Shown: one piece after another, positions 56,744-64,000 of the stretch
How the letters are laid out: the number at the start of each line of letters is the position of its first letter
Numbering within the stretch: position 1 is the first letter of the stretch
DNA from: Vanilla planifolia
Taxonomy: Eukaryota > Streptophyta > Magnoliopsida > Asparagales > Orchidaceae
DNA length: 64,000 nucleotides
Reading direction: 5' to 3'
Assembly (NCBI GenBank): GCA_023846275.1
Contig: JAIUJO010000146.1
Coordinates: 791,001-855,000 of the forward strand
The notes under the pieces: model-generated
Database searches by the model: none
Told to the model about the DNA's origin: nothing
Seen by the model: the letters and a program-made list of their open reading frames with translations, nothing else
Translations under genes and position numbers: made by a program

Positions 56744-59404
56744 TATTAAGATAATAGTTTTTTATTATTTATGCCTTTTTAATTGTTAAATCGTAGTAAT
56801 CACAAAATGAGGTTTGATCAAGGTAAAACAATTGTCATAGGACTTTCCTCAATGAGCTCTATCTATCCATTTGAATATTTTTTTTATATTTTTTAAAAAT
56901 TTTATTTTTTTATTAATTTTATACCTTTTAATGAGACATTTTGATACAAACCTAATTTGTTAGTCAAAGGTGTTGTACTAAATCTCCTAATTATCATGGA
57001 ATGAAACATCCTTATAGAATTTATCCTATATCCTCAAATTATAAAAATGCTTTATTTTCTTTTGTTTTGGCATGGTTTACAAGACATTTTAAATCAAAAA
57101 TTATTTCATGGTTAAGGATGTCACACACTTCTTAATTTCTTTAAAAGCAACTTTCATGTAAAATTTACTTGATTTCTTCAAAGTTTTTGTTTTTATTTAC
57201 TTATATGACAATGTAACTATAAAACTCCTGTCATGTAACCTTTATTTTTGTTTGACTTCGATATGTTATATTTCTTCAATTGATCTATTTTTAACTTCAA
57301 TATAAATTTACTTAATATTGATGTGATAATTTATTATTATTTATTCATATTTACTTTTCAATTTCACAGTAAATGTAAACATGATGTTATTGAGATAAAA
57401 CAAATGTCATTAGATTATACTTGATGAACTTTTTTAATTAAATATTAATTTTTAAATTCTTTCATATTTTATACTTTAATTTTTGCCACCCTTTAAGAGT
57501 CATTTTAATCCAAATCTAGTTTGATAATTGATGATCTTACACTAGATTCCCTAGTGCCTTTGAGTGCAACTTCTCATAGAATTTGTCATTTCATCAAATG
57601 TTTTTCTTTGATTTGGCTATAATATTATATAACTCTAAATCACCTCAAGTGCAACATTTACATAACTTTGATTTTATTATATTATGTTATTTTAAGTTAT
57701 CTTATTTTAGTTATAATATATTTATGCATTATATTATAATAATCATTTATTATTATTTATTTTCATTTACTTTGTAACTCAGATATTACAAATATGGTCT
57801 AATTGAGATGAAAGAAATGACATTAGAATAATCTACATGAGCTCTTTCTAATTAAATATATATTTATATATTTTACAATATTTAATTTTTTAGAGACTTT
57901 GGCACTTTTTACATGACATTTTGATTCATGGTTTACTTGGTACTAAAAATGGTTACATTAAATTTTTAGTATCTTTAGCATCCTATAATAGTAATTTCTC
58001 ATAAAAGAAATCCTAATTCTCCAAAAGTTTCTCTTCAATTTAGTTGTACAACTTTGCAACTCGAAATATCATCTCATTTGACCCTTAGATTACCTTTATT
58101 TGATAATATTACATTGGTTTAATTTTTTAAATTTTAAATAAATATTTTTTTAATATGGAAATGTTAATTTGATATAATTTATGCTTATATATTTTTGTAA
58201 TTTTTAGTAATTCTAATTATGGGCCCACCAACAGAAGTAAAACATTATTAGTCTGAACTTGATGAGCGTTATCCAATTAAATTTTTATTTATTGTTATTT
58301 TTAAAAAAAAATTCCATATTTTTCTACACTTTGCCAGACACTTCTTTTTGTACTTAATTTGACCAACAATGATGTTACTCTTTTATCTCTTTAGTCTTTT
58401 CGAATATAGTTTTTCTACATAATTTATCATCTTTCTTCAAATAATTTTCTTTTATTTAGTTATATTCTTATATAACTCTAAATCATCTCTCATGTGACAT
58501 TCACATTACCTTGAATTACCAATATTACATATTTTTATTATATCTCATTTTAGTAGTTTTTAATCTCTGTCAAGCCTCATTCCAAATCATTACAAATTCT
58601 ATGTTTTTTGTGCTTTACAAGTTATTTTTATTTGTTCCTAATTTTATGATTTATGATTTTATTTTTGGTTTAAAACCTTCCCATACATTATATCTCAATT
58701 TTGAAAGTTTTTCCCTTTAATTTTGTTGTGTCACTATGTCACTCTCATCATCCTCTAATGTGATAATGAAATTACTTTGATTTGATCCTATTACATTTCT
58801 CAAACTTATTTTCATTAAGGTTGAACAAATATTTCTTAATATTAAAATAATGACTTGTCATTGTTTAAGTTTATTGATTTTTTTAATTTGTGATATTTTA
58901 ATCAATGTCTAATAGAGAAGAAACTAAATTTTGTTTGGCTCATTTTCTCAAGTTTTTTATAATTAAATATTCTTTTCTATGTTTTTAGATATTTTGTTTT
59001 ATAGAATTTTGTCGATCTTTACTAAAGATTTCCTATAATTATTTTATTTTAATTATTTCAATTTATCTAATTTTGACAACTATATGATTTTGTTGTATAA
59101 CATTACTTCAATTTATCTCAGTTTTGCTTTCTTATATTTTTTATTACATTATAATTCACTAATATTTAGGACTATTTACTGTGGTAATTCAAAGTAATTT
59201 CAAATGAGGTTCAATCAAGATGAAATAAATATTATTTGGCTCATCTTAACAAGCTTTATACAATTAATTATACATTTCTATATTTTTTAACTTTTTTATT
59301 TTCTATGGTTTTTGCATTCTTTACAAGACATTTTGGTACACACAATCACTTCAGTATCCTATAATGCAAATTTCTAATATAATTTATCTGATTTGTCTAA
59401 AGTT

Positions 59405-59500
59405 TTCTCTTCTCTTCTTTATTAAATCATCTCTCATCAATCTTCATTACTCCTTTCCTCTTTATTTTTCTCTCATCAATTCATGATATTCTCTTATTAT
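59405..59500. repeat. Pyrimidine-rich block at the right edge of the array
   Basis: Immediately after the last recognisable monomer piece (TTATCTGATTTGTCTAAAG) the + strand becomes a CT-rich run ending in CTCATCAATTCATGATATT. A similar CT-rich block followed by CCATCAATTAATGATATT occurs at 61180-61260. The two blocks therefore appear to belong to repeated units of the 5S-related region rather than to the satellite. Confidence 0.55.
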
Positions 59501-59663
59501 CTAATTTTTAGCCAATCAATTAAAAATATTTAAAAATATATCTTGGTTCATTATTTAATTAATAATATTTATGAAAAATAATTATAATAAATATTTTAAT
59601 AATTAGTTATTAATAATAAGTTCATATTTATTATGTAATTTAATTTTTTTTTGTATATGAAAT

Positions 59664-59890
59664 TGATAACATTATTAAAGAAATATCATATATTAATGTC
59701 AACATTATCAAAAATACTAGTTTAGTAATTTTTTATGAATTCTACATAAATAAATTGTTAATATTAAAATATATTAAGACATATATAATTAGCATAATTA
59801 TTTTTAAAAGTCTATATGCTTGATAATTTTTAAAATTTTAGAAATAGTTCATTATCTTTGAAAAACAAATCACACAACAATAATTGTTTT
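59664..59890 (+). repeat. 5S-associated spacer block, copy 1
   Basis: This AT-rich block starts at GATAACATTATTAAAG and includes TATTAATGTCAACATTATC, AAAATATATTAAGACATATA and TCATTATCTTTGAAAAAC. It lies directly upstream of a 5S-like fragment. The same ordered landmarks occur in copies 2 and 3 downstream. Its place suggests either a 5S rDNA intergenic spacer or a repeat element that carries 5S sequence. Confidence 0.75.
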
Positions 59891-59940
59891 GTGTGACCAC
59901 ATGGGAATTATGGCACTAAATCCCATTAAAACTCCAAAGT
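59891..59940 (+). pseudogene. 5' fragment of a 5S rRNA-like sequence
   Basis: GCACTAAATCCCATTAAAAC, then TCCAAAGT, aligns without gaps to the plant 5S rRNA segment GCACCGGATCCCATCAGAAC, then TCCGCAGT (about nt 24-51 of the 120-nt RNA). Most differences are C-to-T or G-to-A. Homology then stops, so the internal promoter boxes are absent and the fragment cannot be a working 5S gene. Confidence 0.75.
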
Positions 59941-59976
59941 GTGTAATTTAATTTTTAAAATTTATTAAAAATATAA

Positions 59977-60163
59977 CATAATTGGAGAAAACCTTATAAA
60001 TTAATGTCAACATTATCAAAAATATTAATTTATTAATTTTTTTAATAAATTTTATATAAAGAAATTATTTATGTTAAAATATATTATGACATATATGATT
60101 AGCATAAATATTTTCATTATCTTTGAAAAAATAATAATAGAACAACATTTTTTTTTAATTGTG
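59977..60163 (+). repeat. 5S-associated spacer block, copy 2
   Basis: The landmarks of copy 1 recur in the same order: TTAATGTCAACATTATC, AAAATATATTATGACATATA, GATTAGCATAA and TTCATTATCTTTGAAAAA. They again run straight into a 5S-like sequence. The two blocks lie about 325 bp apart, giving a short tandem of spacer plus 5S. Confidence 0.75.
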
Positions 60164-60281
60164 TGCTTATGTGGCCGCATGGGCATTATGGCACTAAATC
60201 TCGTTAGAACTCAAAAATTAAGCCAGCTTGGGCAAGGTTGCTATTGGGATGGGTGACTTCTTGAGAAGTTCTAATGCTACA
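60164..60281 (+). pseudogene. Nearly full-length degenerate 5S rRNA gene copy
   Basis: From GCACTAAATC at 60191 to CTAATGCTACA at 60281 the sequence aligns without gaps to plant 5S rRNA. It keeps a box A-like AATTAAGCCAGCTTGGGC (60216-60233; plant form AGTTAAGCGTGCTTGGGC) and a box C GGGATGGGTGAC (60246-60257). The first 25 or so nucleotides are poorly matched. By eye identity is roughly three quarters, with many changes C-to-T or G-to-A, so it is most likely a pseudogene. It could be a relic of a 5S rDNA unit or the 5S part of a 5S-carrying element such as Cassandra or a 5S-derived SINE. Confidence 0.85.
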
Positions 60282-60941
60282 AATATTTTCTTCATATTTC
60301 TTTTTCTAATGAAAGATAATTTATTTTAATGATATGTTAATATTTAAAAATTAAATTATTTTTAAAGAATAATTATAATTAATATTTTTAGTAATTAGTT
60401 ATTAATAATAAGTTTATAACATAACGTTGAATTTCATATAATATTAAATATGTGATATCTTGTATTATAAAAAAAATAATTTTAACATAGTTTAATATTG
60501 AGCAACATAACTTATATCAATTATAATATATTAGAATCAACTTACATTCATAATATTATATATATTGTGTATAAAATTTTTAAATAATAGTATATTATAT
60601 TATAGAGTACAAGAAATTTAAAATTTTACCATAAATGTTAAATATCATTTTTATTTATTATTTGTATTACATTATATAAGCCTAACATATTAGAATAATT
60701 ATATTATTTATTATTTAGTTAATTTATTTTATTTTAAATATGAAAAAAATAAATATTAATTTAATAATAAAAATCTAAAATAGTTGAAATATTTTAGAAA
60801 AATAATAAACCTTAAATATTTTTTATATTTTTTATTTTATTATAAATTATATTTAATTAACTTATTATAACGAATGAATATTATAAGATTATTATAATTT
60901 AAATTTATTTTAATATTTTTTACCACTTTTTATTTACCTAG
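60282..60941. other. AT-rich spacer downstream of the 5S pseudogene
   Basis: No gene is visible. Around 60370-60415 the block ATTAGTTATTAATAATAAGT recurs, also found at about 59600-59625 upstream of spacer copy 1. This supports a longer repeated unit. The remainder is very AT-rich with no other landmark. Confidence 0.5.
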
Positions 60942-61215
60942 ATGGTTCTCATATTCTCTCACTACCTTCTCTCGTATTATCATTCTCTACCTGTCTGTTC
61001 ATCCTCTATTTCTTTTTTTCTTGGCCTCTCTCTCCTCTTAGCTTCATTTATTTCTCTTTTCTCTCTTATCTATTTGTTTATTCTCTCAATCTTTTCTATG
61101 TTCTTTCTTTTATTTTCCTCTTTATCAAATCTTCTCTTGTCTCTATCTAATATTATTTCTAAATTAATTTTGCTCTTATCAATCTATGCCTCTATCTATC
61201 TTTTAGAATAGCTAT
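60942..61215. repeat. 270-bp CT-rich (polypyrimidine-biased) block
   Basis: The + strand is dominated by C and T, with many TCTCT, CTTTT and CTCTC runs. The 89-codon open frame here translates to mostly S, L, I and F and is a composition by-product. The block lies about 660 bp downstream of the 5S pseudogene and upstream of spacer copy 3. This parallels the CT block at 59405-59500 ahead of spacer copy 1. Confidence 0.7.
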
Positions 61216-61363
61216 CACCATCTTAATTGTCTCTTCTTCATCCCATCAATTAATGATATTTATGAAATCTCTCATGTTGAATACTTTGTTATATGATATT
61301 TAAGATAAGTATATATTTTATTATTTATATTTTATAAAAAACTTAATTTTTCATTTATGAGAA

Positions 61364-61535
61364 TGATAACATCATGGAAAAAAACTTATATATTAATGTC
61401 TATCTTATAAAAAATAATCGTTCATGTAATTTTTAATTAGTTTTATGTAAATAAAATAATTATGATAGAATATATTATAATATACATAATAGGAATAATT
61501 TTTCAAAAAGCGTATATTGACGTGATAATGAGAGT
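61364..61535 (+). repeat. 5S-associated spacer block, copy 3, without 5S
   Basis: GATAACATCATGGAAA, TATATTAATGTCTATCTTAT, AGAATATATTATAATATACA and CAAAAAGCGTATATTGACGT match copy 1 in order. No 5S-like sequence follows. Either the 5S part was lost, or the spacer block is an element able to exist without it. Confidence 0.65.
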
Positions 61536-62336
61536 GCAAGTAAAAAATAGGAATGAATTAAGGTTTTAAACTATTTTTACTAATTTTTAATTATATAATT
61601 CTAAGAATCATTATAAAAATAATTTAATGTTTGTAGAAATCTTTTATTTACCAATATTATAGTTAGTAATTTTTATAATAAAAATATATGTTGAAATAGT
61701 ACAACAAACTTTTTAAGCGGTTCAGTTTAAACTAGAACCAACGTCAACCGCCAAAAAAACTTCAAAGTAAATAAAATTACATTTTGAGATTTCTTTCTTA
61801 TGGTTCACCTCTAAACTACTACATTTTGTGAGTTACTCTATAACTTGGCTTTTACAACCAAAATCTTATCTTGATTTTTGATGAGATCAAATTGAACTAA
61901 GGCTTTCATAAATGTCATGCTACCCAACCCAAAAGAAAAATAAAAACATATTAAGAAATAAATTTCTTACAAAAATATCAAAACATGTCTATGTTTATTG
62001 ATTAATGTAAAAAGGTAAGAAGAACTAAAGTTGCTGAAAACAATTAAGAAAATTCAATTTAAGGAGAACTAGACTTACTAAAAAGAATATAATGCTAACT
62101 AGTGCAAATTTATGTAAATAGAATATAATATGACTCTTTTTTGAGATGTTAAAATCTTTTTCATAATCATTAGTCATTTCATTCATAATAGATAGGTATT
62201 ATAGAAAACTTTTTGTCATAGTTATCAGAAAGTGAGTGAAATATTGTTACAAAAGTAGCACCAAAAAACTTAAAATGATCATACAATATTCCTTAAAAAA
62301 GGCTTCAATAGCGGCATAATGATGGCTAGTTATTTA
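61536..62336. other. AT-rich sequence, nothing recognised
   Basis: About 800 bp with no open frame of credible composition, no satellite landmark and no 5S-related block. It ends where the purine tract begins. Confidence 0.5.
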
Positions 62337-62357
62337 GAAGAAGAAGAAGAAGAAGAA

Positions 62358-62372
62358 CAACAACAACAACAA
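62358..62372. repeat. (CAA)5 island in the GAA tract
   Basis: Five perfect CAA units near the left end of the tract. It looks like local spread of a single G-to-C change in the GAA unit. Confidence 0.9.
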
Positions 62373-62475
62373 GGAGTAGAAGAAGAAGAAGGAAGAGACG
62401 AAGAAGAAGAAGGAGAAGAAGAAGAAGAAGAAGAACAAGAACAAGAAGAATGAGAACAAGATGGAGAACAAGATG

Positions 62476-62497
62476 AATAATAATAATAATAATAATA
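62476..62497. repeat. (AAT)7 island in the GAA tract
   Basis: Seven AAT units, then ATTAATAAG, within the purine tract. This is a secondary trinucleotide expansion that breaks the purine-only strand. Confidence 0.9.
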
Positions 62498-62585
62498 TTA
62501 ATAAGAAGGAGAAGGAGAAGTAAAAGAACAAGAAGGAGAAGAAGAAGAAGAAGAAGAAGGAAAAGTTGTAGAGGTAGAAGAAGAA

Positions 62586-62612
62586 GATGATGATGATGAT
62601 GATGATGATGAT
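62586..62612. repeat. (GAT)9 island in the GAA tract
   Basis: Nine perfect GAT units flanked by GAA units, another secondary expansion seeded by one base change in the GAA motif. Confidence 0.95.
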
Positions 62613-63888
62613 CAAGAAGAAGAAGAAGAAGAAGAAGAAGAAGCAGTCTAAAAGGAAGAAAAGAAGAAGAAGAAGATAATGATGAAGAAGAAGAATAGAA
62701 TGGAGAAGAAGAACAAGTAAGAGAAGAACAAGAACAAGAAGAAGAAGAAGAAGAAGAAGATGATGAAGAAGAAAAAGAATGAGAAGAAGAACAAGAACTA
62801 GAAAAAGAAGATGAAGAAGCAAAAGTAGAAGGAGAAGGAGAAAAAGAAGAGGAGGAAAAGGAAGAACAAGTAGAAGGAGAAGCAGAAGAAGAACACAAAG
62901 AAGTAGAAGAAGAACAAGATGATGAAGAAGAAGGAGAAGGAGACGAAGAAGAAGAAAAAGAAGAAGAAGAAGAAGATGGTGACGAAAAAGAAGAAGAAGA
63001 AGAAGATGATGGTGAGGACGAAGAAGAAGAAGAAGAAGTAGAAGAAGAAGAAGATGATGATGAAGGAGAATAAGAAGAAGAAGAAGATGAAGATGAAGAA
63101 GAAGGGAAAGGAGAAGAAGATGGAGAAGAAGAAGAAGAAGAAGTAGTAGGAAAAGAAGGCAAACAAGAAGAGTAAGAAGAAGAAGAAGAAGAAGAAAAAC
63201 AAGAAGAAGAAGGAGAAGAAAATGAGGAAGAAGAAGTAGAAGAAAAAGAAGAAGAAAAAATGGATGAAGAAAAAGAAGAAGTGATAGAAGAAGAAGAAGG
63301 CGAAGAAGAAGATCAAGAAGAAGAAGAAGACGAAAAAGAAGAAAAGGCATAAAAAGAAGAAGAAGAAGAAGTAGAAGAAGAAGAAGGAGAAAAGAAGAAG
63401 AAGAAGAAGAAGAAGAAGGAGGAGGAGGAGGAGAAGAAGAAGAAAAAGAATATGAAGAAGAAGAAGAAGAAGAGGAATAAGAAGTAGAACAAAAGAATCG
63501 AAGCACAAGAAGAAGAAAAGGAAGAAGAAGAACAAGAAGATTAACAAGAAGTAGAGGAAGAAGAAGCAGTTGAAGGCGAAGAAGGCGAAGAAGAAAAAGA
63601 AGAAGAAGAGGAAGAACAAGAAAAAGAAGAAAAAGGTGTTGATCATGTAGAAGAAGAAGAATAAGAAGAAGAAGGAGAAAAGAAGAAGAAGAAGAACGAG
63701 AAAAAGTAGAAGAACCATAAGAAGAGGAAGAGGAAGAAGAAGAAGGAGAAGAAGAAGACGAAGAAGTAGAAGAAAAGGTAGAAGAAGAAGCAAAAGAAGC
63801 AGAAGTAGAAGAAGAACATGAAGAATAAGAAGACGAAGAAGAAGAAGAAGTAGAAGAAGAGGAAGAAGATGAAGATGGACATGAAGGA

Positions 63889-63895
63889 TAATAAA

Positions 63896-63945
<50 letters not shown>

Positions 63946-63952
63946 TAATAAT
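63889..63952. repeat. (TAA)n island, about 20 units, in the GAA tract
   Basis: TAA/AAT repeats are nearly perfect for over 50 nt from about 63898, with one C interruption at 63943. They are followed by ATATATGGAG and a return to GAA-type sequence. Confidence 0.93.
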
Positions 63953-64000
63953 ATATGGAGAAAAAGTAAAAGAAAAATAGAAAATGAAGAAGAAGAAGAA

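Larger units (their letters stand above)
9088..59400 (+). repeat. Giant degenerate satellite array, monomer ~410 bp, ~127 copies
   Basis: One repeat unit recurs in a single orientation for 50 kb. Landmarks in each unit, in order: GATCGAGGATG, TTACACTCGATCTCC, TTAGTATCTTGGAATGCAAC, AATTTATCTCATTTCTTC, GATTTGGTTATATTACTATG, CTCATGTGACCTTTACATC, GATTTGGTTATATTACATTG, AATTTATCTCATTTTAGC, ATATATTTACTTAATATTAA, AATAATTTATTATTATTTAT, GTAATTCCAAATGAGGT, GATCAAGATGAAACAAATGT, CATTGGACTC, TCTCGATGAGCTCTATC, AATTAAATATT, TTTAAATATTTTATTTT and GCTTTATGAGACATTTTGAT. Examples of anchor positions: 9186, 9603, 9957, 11155, 11569, 13096, 13517, 14343, 15431, 15841, 19100, 19501, 20761, 21180, 22005, 23598, 24013, 28597, 28996, 29405, 30219, 33173, 34316, 34702, 35793, 36211, 37021, 42507, 45135, 47166, 49527, 51121, 52992, 54228, 55760, 56180, 57534. 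Typical spacing is 400-420 bp. Monomers differ at many sites and carry frequent small indels, so neighbours are not near-identical. No gene is contained. I do not recognise the family as a named satellite. Confidence 0.93.
62337..64000. repeat. Degenerate GAA/TTC polypurine tract over 1.6 kb, open at the window end
   Basis: The + strand is almost entirely A and G, built from GAA units with frequent single-base variants (GGA, GAC, GTA, CAA, AAA). The tract continues past the window edge. Long minus-strand open frames (up to 390 codons) exist only because CTT, TTC and TCT codons contain no stops. Their products are Ser, Leu or Phe runs and are not genes. GAA/TTC tracts with such strand purity are known to be able to form triplex (H-DNA) structures. 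Confidence 0.95.

Noticed and set aside
13942-57777. Many 60-100-codon open frames on the + strand that share a motif like YFNLSYFS...LLNIK (13942, 16650, 28303, 45552, 46733, 57583 and a minus-strand cousin at 7853)
   Set aside because: The shared motif is just the translation of the AATTTATCTCATTTTAG...TTAATATTAA landmark of the satellite. Most monomers have stops in the same frame, the starts vary and composition is pure AT-rich F, L, I, Y and N. They are repeat by-products, not a gene family.
7812-59400. CRISPR-like regular repeat array
   Set aside because: Period is about 410 bp with whole-unit divergence, there are no short exact repeats with unique spacers, and the context is eukaryotic.
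9088-59400. CENP-B-box-like or telomere-like motifs in the satellite
   Set aside because: No TTTAGGG-type runs and no recognisable CENP-B box were seen; a centromere role would need CENH3 data.
60071-60256. 61-codon open frame across the 5S-like sequence
   Set aside because: It translates the 5S pseudogene and its AT-rich spacer, and the nucleotide-level match to 5S explains the conservation.
60942-61211. 89-codon frame resembling a membrane peptide
   Set aside because: The hydrophobic residues come from the CT-rich composition. There is no supporting start context, motif or homologous copy.
62326-63945. Long minus-strand open frames (up to 390 codons) of poly-Ser, poly-Leu and poly-Phe
   Set aside because: CTT/TTC/TCT repeats contain no stop codon, so long frames are expected. 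All three minus frames are open at once, which is what low complexity gives and coding does not.

Overview
The window looks like AT-rich plant nuclear heterochromatin. Three things point to a land plant: a decayed gag of the UBN2 type found in plant Ty1/copia elements, sequence matching plant 5S rRNA including its internal promoter boxes, and very long stretches of diverged repeats with no intact genes. I cannot name the species. No functional protein-coding gene is supported anywhere in the 64 kb.

Layout. (1) 1-7811 is old retroelement debris. It holds a frameshifted copia gag (about 555-1465) lying between two ~100-bp direct repeats about 2.95 kb apart, followed by 4.7 kb of AT-rich sequence in which I recognise nothing. 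(2) 7812-59400 is the dominant feature: about 51.6 kb of one tandem repeat family with a period of about 410 bp. I could follow it through roughly 125-130 strongly diverged monomers. The first three (7812-9087) run in the opposite direction to all the others, with a sharp polarity switch near 9088. The array is interrupted by two unrelated inserts (about 19665-20118 and 44571-44880), by five TA runs, and by truncated or partly duplicated monomers. (3) 59400-61540 holds degenerate 5S-related units: a 5' fragment of a 5S sequence, a nearly complete 5S pseudogene, and three copies of one AT-rich spacer block. (4) 61541-62336 is plain AT-rich DNA. (5) From 62337 to the window edge runs an almost uninterrupted GAA-type polypurine tract of more than 1.6 kb with small GAT, AAT and CAA islands.

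Nothing here forms a gene pathway. The most informative signal is the satellite array. It shows fixed monomer phase, internal a-b-b-a sub-structure, a conserved AT dyad, and an unmistakable CpG-decay pattern in which the same site is CG, TG or CA in different monomers. This suggests an array that was once CpG-methylated and has long stopped being homogenised. Nearly all open reading frames in the window are by-products of this repeat or of the GAA tract.
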